A stretch of DNA of 64,000 nt from Comamonas sp. Its GTDB lineage: Bacteria > Pseudomonadota > Gammaproteobacteria > Burkholderiales > Burkholderiaceae_C. Location: positions 42,761-106,760 of the forward strand of contig JADMKK010000025.1 in the NCBI GenBank assembly GCA_015478895.1. The letters are read 5' to 3'. Position 1 is the stretch's first letter; each line of letters begins with the position of its first letter. A model generated the notes under the pieces. The model worked only from the letters and a program-made list of their open reading frames with translations, was not told the origin of the DNA and did not search any database. Shown here piece by piece: positions 1 through 7,178 of the stretch. A program made the position numbers and the translations under genes.

Positions 1-27
1 TTCGACGTAAGAGTTGAAGGTTTTCAT
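1..27 (-). CDS. Partial CDS start running off the left edge, product unknown
   Basis: On the minus strand an ATG at position 27 opens a frame that reads MKTFNSYVE to the window edge without a stop. Only nine residues are visible, so no product can be named. It would be transcribed away from the repeat at 109-146 and in the same direction as the LysE-family gene. No convincing ribosome binding site precedes it. It could be a chance frame. Confidence 0.3.
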
Positions 28-108
28 GCGTGCAATCTAGACCGCACCCTCTGCAACGTCAGTCGGCCCAGCGACAAGGGTTGGCCCTAGGATTTATGCA
101 TCAAATAT

Positions 109-146
109 GCCTCTAGCCCTTATGTAGCAAGGGCATACAGCTATCA
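109..146. repeat. Dispersed palindromic repeat, short form (copy a)
   Basis: The copy contains CTCTAGCCCTT, a short loop, AAGGGC and the terminal CAGCTATC shared with other copies in this window. GCCCTT and AAGGGC can pair in a 6-bp stem. It lies just past the stop codon of the LysE-family gene and may act as a weak terminator or mRNA 3' stabiliser. Confidence 0.7.
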
Positions 147-174
147 ATTGCATGGGGTGCAGCGGCCATGGGGA

Positions 175-813
175 TTAGCCCTGATCTGCCGCGCGCTGCA
201 CAAAAAACAGCCCCAGCCCCACCAGCATTAGCAAACCGCCAAAAATGCGGTTTTGCCAGCGCATGGCTTCTGGGCTGCGCATCCAGCGGCGCAATGCGCT
301 GGCGCTGGCAGCATAGCCATGCATGACCGCGGTATCCACCGCCAGACAAGTGACCGACATCACCAGCAACTGCTGCCACAGCGGGCGCTGCGTAGTCAGG
401 AACTGCGGCAGCACTGCCACCATAAAAATGATGCCTTTGGGGTTGGTGGCGTTGGTCAGAAACCCGGACAAGGTGCGCTGCGTCCACGGTAAGGGCGTGG
501 CCTGTAGATAACCCACATCCACGCCATTGCCCACGCTGCGCCACTGGCTCCAGCCCAGATAGATCAAATAGCAGGCACCCAGCACTTTGACCGCCGTGAA
601 GGCCATGTCTGAAGCAATCAGCACCGCGCCAACGCCACCACCAGCTATCAAGAGAATGAGCAGTAAGCCCAGCTGCAGCCCCGCAATGGTGGCGGAAGTC
701 TGGCGCACGCCATAAGCCAATCCATGGCTCATCGACAGCACAGCACCGGAGCCCGGAGAAATGGCAATGAACACACATGCCGAGAAAAAAGCCAACCAAG
801 TCTGAAAGTCCAT
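175..813 (-). CDS. LysE/RhtB family amino-acid exporter
   Basis: Predicted inner-membrane exporter of 212 residues, the usual size for the LysE/RhtB family, which expels amino acids or derivatives. The start MDFQTW is chosen over an upstream in-frame ATG because the family begins right before its first membrane helix. A GGCAGG stretch lies upstream. The N-terminal helix ends in the family-typical SPGSGAVLSMSHGLAYG segment, with A/G/L-rich hydrophobic segments compatible with about six helices. The substrate cannot be deduced. It is divergent from the DUF1841 gene with about 95 bp between the starts. A palindromic repeat follows the stop. Confidence 0.9.
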   Translation of the reverse strand: MDFQTWLAFFSACVFIAISPGSGAVLSMSHGLAYGVRQTSATIAGLQLGLLLILLIAGGGVGAVLIASDMAFTAVKVLGACYLIYLGWSQWRSVGNGVDVGYLQATPLPWTQRTLSGFLTNATNPKGIIFMVAVLPQFLTTQRPLWQQLLVMSVTCLAVDTAVMHGYAASASALRRWMRSPEAMRWQNRIFGGLLMLVGLGLFFVQRAADQG

Positions 814-908
814 CGAACGCCTGCCGTACCGTGCAAAGCTTGCGATCTTACGGACTTCTGCACCCTCGGATGAAGCCGTGTGCATCGCGTGCTACGCTGC
901 GCGCCATC

Positions 909-1346
909 ATGCTTTTCAACCCCACCCAAGCTGACGTGCGCCGCTTTTTCTGTAGCGTGCGCAGCAAAATGAAAAATAACGCCCCGATGGAGGCGATTGA
1001 GACACTGGCCAGCCTGTGGATTGATGAACACCCCGAGTATTTTGCGGAGCTCGATGACGTAGAGGCATCCGTAGCACGCAATTACGACTTGGAGCCGGAT
1101 CGCACCAACCCGTTTCTGCACCTGTCCATGCACCTGTCCATCAGTGAGCAATGCAGCATCGACCAGCCGCGTGGCATTCGCCAGGCTGTGGAGTTGCTGG
1201 CCAAGCGCCGTGGCGATTTGCACAAGGCGCACCATGAAGCGATGGAATGCCTGGGCCAGATGCTGGCCGACAGCCAGCGCCACGGCCACCCGCCCGATGG
1301 CAACCAGTATGTAGCTGCCGTGCAGCGCCGCGCCACCCGCGATTAA
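909..1346 (+). CDS. DUF1841 family protein
   Basis: Soluble protein of 145 residues beginning MLFNPTQADVRRFF, a start characteristic of DUF1841, a small proteobacterial family of unknown function. The open frame extends upstream to 777, but that part would overlap the divergent LysE-family start and lacks family similarity. The body has the conserved-looking segments HPEYFAEL and NPFLHLSMHL, and a His-rich C-terminal part. It is monocistronic, with a strong terminator about 20 bp downstream. Function unknown. Confidence 0.88.
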   Translation: MLFNPTQADVRRFFCSVRSKMKNNAPMEAIETLASLWIDEHPEYFAELDDVEASVARNYDLEPDRTNPFLHLSMHLSISEQCSIDQPRGIRQAVELLAKRRGDLHKAHHEAMECLGQMLADSQRHGHPPDGNQYVAAVQRRATRD

Positions 1347-1365
1347 CACCGGCCCCTTCCATGCC

Positions 1366-1399
1366 AAAGGCCCGCGCACCCCTGTGCAGCGGGCCTTTT
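1366..1399 (+). terminator. Rho-independent terminator after the DUF1841 gene
   Basis: A GC-rich inverted repeat, AAAGGCCCGC paired with GCGGGCCTTTT, ends in a T run. It probably also serves the convergent cytochrome gene. Confidence 0.85.
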
Positions 1400-1424
1400 G
1401 TCCATCTAAAGCAGTGCGTGCCGA

Positions 1425-2078
1425 TTAACGAAATCTGGGCTGTGGCACGACTTTAAGGTCGCCTTCCAAAGTGCCCAGGTAGTTGGCCAGGAGCTTGAGT
1501 TCCTGGTTGCTGAACTGCTGCGTGATGGCGGCCATGACGCCGTTGTCACGCCCCACTTTGTCATTTTTGAGGGTGCTGTATGACTTGAGCGCCACATACA
1601 CATAGTCAGCATGCTGGCCCGCTACCTTGGGGTAACTGGCATCAATGGGTTTGCTGAAACCTTGTCCGTGGCAGCTAAAGCAGGCACCCTTTTCAATCAA
1701 TGCGGCCACCTGGGCCGGTGGATTATGGGGCTCTGCATCTGTGGGTGAAGGGTTGTGCGATGCGTAGTACGCGGCCACATCAACCATGTCCTGATCACTC
1801 ATTGACTCTGCGATGCCGCGCATGGTGGGATGGCGGCGGCCACCTTGGCGATAGGCATTGAGCGCAGCCACGATGTAAGCTGACGACTGGCCCGAGATCA
1901 TCGGCACCTGGTGCACTTCAGGAAACGAAGAGCGGTACCCGACAATGCCATGGCAGCCGATGCACATGGCAGCTTTGGTTTCACCGGCCTTCACATCCCC
2001 TTGCAGCGCCTGTGCATGAGCGGGCAGCGTCGCACAAGCGACAAGCGTTGCCAACACCGTGGTCCATTTTTTGATCAT
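1425..2078 (-). CDS. Periplasmic diheme cytochrome c (c4 type)
   Basis: Exported c-type cytochrome of 217 residues with two heme-binding motifs, CIGCH at 39-43 and CFSCH at 133-137, each in its own roughly 90-residue domain as in cytochrome c4. A Sec signal peptide ends near AHA at 20-22. Likely Met axial ligands lie after each motif (HPTMRG and DNGVMAA). c4 proteins carry electrons to terminal oxidases. The start could instead be a GTG nine bases upstream (2087), which sits closer to an AAAGGA. The gene is divergent from the MoxR gene. Confidence 0.9.
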   Translation of the reverse strand: MIKKWTTVLATLVACATLPAHAQALQGDVKAGETKAAMCIGCHGIVGYRSSFPEVHQVPMISGQSSAYIVAALNAYRQGGRRHPTMRGIAESMSDQDMVDVAAYYASHNPSPTDAEPHNPPAQVAALIEKGACFSCHGQGFSKPIDASYPKVAGQHADYVYVALKSYSTLKNDKVGRDNGVMAAITQQFSNQELKLLANYLGTLEGDLKVVPQPRFR

Positions 2079-2189
2079 TTTGTGCACACAATCCTTTGCA
2101 AAATTCGGCCTGGGATCTGCTTGTTTGAAAATTCATTATCAGAGCAGCTGTCAAGCACTTACATCAATGTTTACGCTGATACCGCACCC

Positions 2190-3032
2190 ATGAAATTCCA
2201 AGGTTCTGACAATTACGTTGCCACCCAAGACCTGATGCTGGCCGTCAACGCTGCCATCAAGCTGCAGCGCCCGCTGCTGGTCAAGGGCGAGCCCGGCACC
2301 GGCAAAACCATGCTGGCCGAAGAAGTGGCCGCTGCCTTGAACATGCCGCTGCTGCAGTGGCACATCAAGTCCACCACCAAAGCGCAGCAAGGCCTGTACG
2401 AATATGACGCAGTCTCGCGTCTGCGCGACAGCCAGCTGGGCGATGCGCGCACCCAGGACATTCGCAACTACATCATTCAAGGCGTGCTGTGGAAGGCGTT
2501 TACCGCAGATGAGCCGGTGGCGCTGCTGATTGATGAAATCGACAAGGCAGACATCGAGTTCCCCAACGACTTGCTGCGCGAAATCGACCGCATGGAGTTT
2601 TACTGCTACGAAACCCACGAGATGATCCGCGCCAAGCATCGCCCGCTGGTGTTCATCACCTCCAACAATGAAAAAGAGCTGCCCGATGCCTTCCTGCGCC
2701 GCTGCTTCTTCCACTACATCAAGTTCCCGGAAGCCGACACCATGCGCCAGATTGTGGCCGTGCACTTTCCAACGCTCAAGGGTGATTTGCTCAGCGCGGC
2801 AATGAAGACGTTTTACGACGTGCGCAGTCTGCCGGGCCTGAAGAAAAAGCCTTCGACCAGCGAGTTGATCGACTGGCTGAAACTGCTGGTGGCCGAAGAC
2901 ATTCCGCTTGAAGCGCTGCAGTCGCAAGACCAGAAAGTCTCGGTGCCGCCGCTGGTGGGCGCGCTGCTCAAGAACGAACAGGACATGAGCCTGTTTGAAA
3001 AGCTGGTCTTCATGAACCAGCGCAACCGTTAA
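2190..3032 (+). CDS. MoxR family AAA+ ATPase
   Basis: AAA+ chaperone-like ATPase of 280 residues. Walker A GEPGTGKT is at 33-40 and Walker B LLIDE at about 112-116, followed by the FITSNNEKELPDAFLRRC sensor-1/arginine-finger region. The start MKFQGSDNYV is preferred to a longer frame from 1911, which would run antisense into the cytochrome gene. MoxR ATPases work with VWA proteins to insert cofactors or remodel complexes, and a VWA partner lies about 1.1 kb downstream on the same strand. The target is not visible: no dehydrogenase or oxidase subunits are adjacent. Confidence 0.93.
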   Translation: MKFQGSDNYVATQDLMLAVNAAIKLQRPLLVKGEPGTGKTMLAEEVAAALNMPLLQWHIKSTTKAQQGLYEYDAVSRLRDSQLGDARTQDIRNYIIQGVLWKAFTADEPVALLIDEIDKADIEFPNDLLREIDRMEFYCYETHEMIRAKHRPLVFITSNNEKELPDAFLRRCFFHYIKFPEADTMRQIVAVHFPTLKGDLLSAAMKTFYDVRSLPGLKKKPSTSELIDWLKLLVAEDIPLEALQSQDQKVSVPPLVGALLKNEQDMSLFEKLVFMNQRNR

Positions 3033-3144
3033 TGGCCCGCTGACACAGTGCTGACAGTCACTTTGCAGACTTGCCCCGATGCGCAAAATAGCCGCCTGTC
3101 GTAGCGTGGGCGTTTTGACCATTTCGCTTCAGGGAGACGACAAC

Positions 3145-3393
3145 ATGGCTTCTGCACAAAAAATGCTGCTCGAAGGTGTATCGGACGCAGTGTGCTTCAT
3201 GCTCGGTGCGCTGGCCGGTTACGGGCTGGGGCAGGCGGTAGGCATTGATATTTTTGAACAAGGCTACAGCGGCTCCGGCATGGTGGGCATTTTGATGGTC
3301 GGCCTGGGCGGCGGTGCGGGTCTGCACATTGCGCGCATTATTCGTGGCCGCCAAAAAGCCAAAGAACGCCTGCATGAGGCGGAAACTGACTAA
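3145..3393 (+). CDS. Small glycine-rich membrane protein, hypothetical
   Basis: An 82-residue protein beginning MASAQKMLLEG, with a good ribosome binding site (AGGGAGA) upstream. Two hydrophobic Gly-rich stretches (residues about 14-35 and 44-62) suggest two membrane helices separated by a short acidic loop. The C-terminus is charged (RGRQKAKERLHEAE). It lies between the MoxR and GNAT genes in the same direction. I do not recognise a family, and co-transcription with the MoxR/VWA pair is only inferred. Confidence 0.75.
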   Translation: MASAQKMLLEGVSDAVCFMLGALAGYGLGQAVGIDIFEQGYSGSGMVGILMVGLGGGAGLHIARIIRGRQKAKERLHEAETD

Positions 3394-3410
3394 CCCCTGA
3401 TTGACCACCT

Positions 3411-4049
3411 ATGCCACTCCCTTGCCTTGCGCCGCTGCGCGTTATACCCACGACTTTGCAAGGCTGGGGCATTCGCCTGGAGCCTCTGACACAGGCCCAT
3501 GCCACAGGTCTGCAAGCTGCTGCTGCCGACGGTGAACTGTGGAAGCTGCGCATCACCTGGGTGCCGGATGCGGCCAGCACCGGTGACTACATCGACCAAG
3601 CCTTGCAGATGCAGGCGCAGGGCAGCCGCTGCCCCTTTGCGGTAGTGGATGCCCACAGCGCCCGCGTACTGGGCACCAGCAGCTACCACGACATCGTGCC
3701 TGCCATTCACCGTCTGGAGATTGGCTACACCTGGTATGCCGCCAGCGCGCAGCGCAGCCATGTCAACACTGCCGCCAAACTGCTGCTGATGCAGCACGCT
3801 TTTGAGACCTTGGGCTGCGCCGTGGTGGGCTGGCGCACCGACATTTTGAACACCCGCAGCCAGCAAGCCATTGAACGCCTGGGCGCGCACAAGGATGGCG
3901 TGCTGCGCCACCATGCCCTGCGCCGCGACGGCAGCGTGCGCGACACCGTCATGTACAGCATGATGGCCAACGACTGGCCCGCTGCGCACTCTCGCTTGCT
4001 TGCAAAACTGAAGCAGCTTGCCGTTGATGACACTGGACTTCAGCCCTAA
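3411..4049 (+). CDS. GNAT family N-acetyltransferase (RimJ/RimL-like)
   Basis: A 212-residue protein with the layout of ribosomal-protein-type acetyltransferases: an N-terminal GIRLEPLTQAHATGL segment, a central EIGYTWYAAS strand (beta-4-like) and the C-terminal IERLGAHKDGVLRHH typical of RimJ/RimL relatives. It is predicted to transfer acetyl from acetyl-CoA to an amine, but the substrate is unknown. It starts 17 bp after the small membrane protein. The tail is followed by a degenerate repeat-like stretch before the VWA gene. Confidence 0.85.
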   Translation: MPLPCLAPLRVIPTTLQGWGIRLEPLTQAHATGLQAAAADGELWKLRITWVPDAASTGDYIDQALQMQAQGSRCPFAVVDAHSARVLGTSSYHDIVPAIHRLEIGYTWYAASAQRSHVNTAAKLLLMQHAFETLGCAVVGWRTDILNTRSQQAIERLGAHKDGVLRHHALRRDGSVRDTVMYSMMANDWPAAHSRLLAKLKQLAVDDTGLQP

Positions 4050-4110
4050 AACGCCCTGAAAACAAGCACTATCAACGGCAAGTAGCTCTCCTTTTAATAT
4101 CTCTGAACCC

Positions 4111-5298
4111 ATGCTGATCGACTTTTTCTATACCTTGCGTGCCGCCAAACTACCGGTCTCGGTCAAGGAATATCTGGCCTTGCTGGAAGCGCTGCAAGCC
4201 GGCGTGGTGGGCCCTGCCAGTGAAGACGGCTGGAGCCTGGACGACTTTTACTTCCTGGCGCGCACCATTCTGGTCAAGGACGAAAAGCATTACGACAAAT
4301 TTGACCGCGCGTTTGCCGCCTATTTCAAAGGCGTGGAGATGGTGGCTGACTTCAAAAAAGAGCTGCCCGAAGAATGGCTGCGCAAGCTGCTGGACAAGGA
4401 ACTGACGCCCGAGCAGAAAGCTGCCATCGAGAAGATGGGCTGGGATGAGCTGATGGAGACCTTAAAGCAGCGTCTGGAAGAGCAAAAAGGCCGGCACGAA
4501 GGCGGCAACAAATGGATTGGCACGGGCGGTACCAGCCCGTTTGGCCACGGCGGCTACAACCCGCAAGGCGTGCGTATTGGCGGCCCCGGCAAGAACCGCA
4601 GCGCCGTCAAAGTGTGGGAGCAGCGCGCCTACCGCGACTATGACGACACGCAGGAGCTGGGCACACGCAACATCAAAGTGGCGCTGCGCCGCCTGCGCAA
4701 GTTCGCACGCCAAGGTAGTGATTTAGAGCTGGACTTGCCCGACACCATCCGCAGCACGGCGGCCAACGCGGGCTGGCTGGACATCAAAATGGTGCCCGAG
4801 CGCCACAACAACGTCAAAGTGCTGCTGCTGATGGATGTGGGCGGCACCATGGACGACCACATCCAGCGCGTTGAAGAATTGTTTTCAGCAGTAAAGAGCG
4901 AATTCAAGCACCTGGAGTTTTATTACTTCCACAACTGCGTCTACGACTTCATGTGGAAGAACAACAAACGCCGCTTTGCCGAGAAGTTCGACACCTGGGA
5001 CATCATTCGAAAATATAACAAGGACTACAAACTGATCTTCGTGGGTGACGCCACAATGAGCCCTTACGAAATTTTGCAATCTGGCGGCAGCGTGGAATAC
5101 AACAACGATGAGCCGGGGGCAGAATGGCTGCAAAGACTTACCCATGCTTTCCCGCACCACGCATGGATCAATCCCGAGCCGCAGGGCGTGTGGGAATACC
5201 GCCAAAGTATTGACATCATTCGCCAGCTTATGGGCGGACGGATGTATCCCCTCACTCTCAAAGGTTTGGAAGAAACCATGAGGCTGCTGTCAAAATAA
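4111..5298 (+). CDS. VWA domain-containing CoxE-like protein
   Basis: A 395-residue protein with the N-terminal MLIDFFYTLRAAKLPVS signature of CoxE-like/VWA partners of MoxR ATPases, a charged Glu/Lys middle part, a Gly-rich linker around residues 130-155 and a C-terminal von Willebrand A domain. The MIDAS motif reads DVGGTMD at 242-248 rather than canonical DxSxS, so the first serine is Gly and the second is Thr. MoxR-VWA pairs help mature metalloenzymes or protein complexes. tamA starts 4 bp after its stop, so read-through is likely. Confidence 0.9.
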   Translation: MLIDFFYTLRAAKLPVSVKEYLALLEALQAGVVGPASEDGWSLDDFYFLARTILVKDEKHYDKFDRAFAAYFKGVEMVADFKKELPEEWLRKLLDKELTPEQKAAIEKMGWDELMETLKQRLEEQKGRHEGGNKWIGTGGTSPFGHGGYNPQGVRIGGPGKNRSAVKVWEQRAYRDYDDTQELGTRNIKVALRRLRKFARQGSDLELDLPDTIRSTAANAGWLDIKMVPERHNNVKVLLLMDVGGTMDDHIQRVEELFSAVKSEFKHLEFYYFHNCVYDFMWKNNKRRFAEKFDTWDIIRKYNKDYKLIFVGDATMSPYEILQSGGSVEYNNDEPGAEWLQRLTHAFPHHAWINPEPQGVWEYRQSIDIIRQLMGGRMYPLTLKGLEETMRLLSK

Positions 5299-5302
5299 AT
5301 CC

Positions 5303-7174
5303 ATGCCCAAGCCCTTTTTCAAGGAAACGCCGGCTTTGCAGTCGGCTTTTTTGTTAACTGCTGCGCTGTTGCTATCTGGCTGCAGTTTGTTGTCCAAAGA
5401 GAAATCCGCTGATGCCAATGCTTTAGCGGCCATCAGCGGCCCACCCAGCTTCTCCCTGCAGGTCAACGCACCGCCACCAGTGCAAGAATTGCTGCTCAAG
5501 CACATGGAGCTGCAGCGCTACCGCACCCTGCCCGATTTGCGCCGCGGTGAACTCACGCGCTTACTGGGCGCTGGAGAAAGCGATATCCGCGCACTGCTGG
5601 GCACCATGGGCTATTTTTCTCCCACGATTGAGCTGGCGCTGATCGAAACGCCGCAAGAAGACACACCCCGCAAAGTGCTGGTGCAGGTCGAGCCCGGCCC
5701 GGCCACTGTGGTGGAGAGCGCCGAGGTCACCTTCAGTGGCAGCACAGCCCAAGACCCCGGCGGTGAGCGCCTTCGCAACAGTGTGCGCCGTAACTGGGGG
5801 CTGCAAAAAGGCGATCAATTTACCCAGTCGGCGTGGAGCACCTCGAAAAATGAGGGCGTGCGCCGCTTGCAGGCACGCCGCTACCCGACGGCTGCATTGA
5901 CAGACAGCCGCGCCGATATTGATGCCGAAACCCAGCAAGCCCAGTTGCGTGCCGACTACAACCCTGGCCCGGCGTACTACTTTGGCCCACTGGTGATTGA
6001 AGGCGCGGAACGTTACAACCCGTCTGGCCCCATCCGCCTGGCACGACTGCCTGTCGGCGCGGAATATCGGCAAGACACCTTGCTGGACACCCAGCAGCGT
6101 CTGGCCAACAGCGGCTTGTATGACTCGGTGTTTTTGACGCTGGCGACCGAGGTCGCACAGCCGGGGGAAGAGGTGGTGCATGCCCCCGTCATTGCCCAGG
6201 TCCGCGAAGCCAAATTGCAGAAATGGATTTATGGATTTGGTTTAAGCACGGACACAGGTGCACGCTTGTCCATTGACCACACCCACAACCGCGTACCTTA
6301 TGTGGGCGGGCGCGCACTGAGCAAATTGCAGCTCGACCGAAAGAACCCGATCATCTCCTCGCGCCTGACCTCCATGCCCGATTACAGCGGCTGGAACTAC
6401 TTTATTGGCGGCAGAGCCGCGCGCGAAGAGCTGGCGGACTTCACGGCCAATAGCGTGACGTTGACGACCGGCCGCAGCAAGAGCGAAGACAAGATCGACC
6501 GCACTTACTTTCTGCAGTACGACATGGCCAAAGCAGAAGGCGAAGGTGCGCCGCCCAGCAGCTCGGCCCTGACCGCCAACTACGGCTGGACGGGGCGCTT
6601 CTTCAACAACCCCACTAATCCCACCCGTGGCTATGGCTTTGGTTGGGAAGCGGGCGCAGGCACCACCCTGACACCTGCCAGAGAGCCTTTTGGCCGACTG
6701 GCTGCCCGCTGGTTGTACCTGCGCCCCATGGGGCAAGCGGATGAAGACACGGGCCGCCGTAGCCGTCTGTCTCTGCGCGCCAGCGGTGGCGCAGTGCTGG
6801 CTCGCAAAGACGCAGTGGTACCCATTACCCAGTTGTTCCTGTCGGGTGGTGATACCACGGTGCGTGGCTATAGCTATCAGAGCATTGGCGCACGCAGTGA
6901 CAACGGCAAACTCATTGGCGGGCGTTACATGGTGGCGGGCAGCGTGGAATGGCAACGCCCCATCAGCATTGCTGGCAACCTCACGGATTGGGAGCACGCT
7001 ACGTTTGTGGATGCTGGCACCGTGGCCGATCAATTGAACGCATCAACGATTTTTGTTGGGATCGGCACAGGTATTCGCTGGCGCAGCCCGGTGGGCCCGC
7101 TGCAAGCGGATCTGGCTTATGGCCTGAAAACCAAACGCGTGCGCCTGCACTTGCGCTTGGGCTTTAATTTCTGA
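5303..7174 (+). CDS. tamA: TamA, outer-membrane translocation and assembly module barrel
   Basis: A 623-residue BamA/TamA-superfamily protein: an N-terminal periplasmic part with POTRA-like repeats (about 60-320) and a C-terminal 16-strand-type barrel ending with the aromatic signal LRLGFNF. The lid-loop motif VRGY occurs in GGDTTVRGYSYQ. With TamB it is proposed to insert autotransporters and lipids in the outer membrane. The N-terminus carries a lipobox, LLSGC with Cys27, instead of a plain signal peptide, which is unusual for a barrel protein. tamB follows after 4 bp. Confidence 0.93.
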   Translation: MPKPFFKETPALQSAFLLTAALLLSGCSLLSKEKSADANALAAISGPPSFSLQVNAPPPVQELLLKHMELQRYRTLPDLRRGELTRLLGAGESDIRALLGTMGYFSPTIELALIETPQEDTPRKVLVQVEPGPATVVESAEVTFSGSTAQDPGGERLRNSVRRNWGLQKGDQFTQSAWSTSKNEGVRRLQARRYPTAALTDSRADIDAETQQAQLRADYNPGPAYYFGPLVIEGAERYNPSGPIRLARLPVGAEYRQDTLLDTQQRLANSGLYDSVFLTLATEVAQPGEEVVHAPVIAQVREAKLQKWIYGFGLSTDTGARLSIDHTHNRVPYVGGRALSKLQLDRKNPIISSRLTSMPDYSGWNYFIGGRAAREELADFTANSVTLTTGRSKSEDKIDRTYFLQYDMAKAEGEGAPPSSSALTANYGWTGRFFNNPTNPTRGYGFGWEAGAGTTLTPAREPFGRLAARWLYLRPMGQADEDTGRRSRLSLRASGGAVLARKDAVVPITQLFLSGGDTTVRGYSYQSIGARSDNGKLIGGRYMVAGSVEWQRPISIAGNLTDWEHATFVDAGTVADQLNASTIFVGIGTGIRWRSPVGPLQADLAYGLKTKRVRLHLRLGFNF

Positions 7175-7178
7175 TTCC

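Noticed and set aside
1..90. Plus-strand open frame of 30 codons at the left edge
   Set aside because: Too short, no start visible, and the translation has no recognisable features; the minus-strand ATG at 27 is at least as plausible.
1911..2189. N-terminal extension of the MoxR frame
   Set aside because: It would run through the start of the divergent cytochrome gene, and family similarity begins at MKFQGSDNYV.
2151..3122. 323-residue frame antisense to the MoxR gene
   Set aside because: The MoxR frame carries intact Walker motifs; the antisense frame has none.
4049..4105. Degenerate repeat upstream of the VWA gene
   Set aside because: CGGCAAGTAGCTCTCC recalls the family edge, but the second arm is not recognisable, so it was not listed as a copy.
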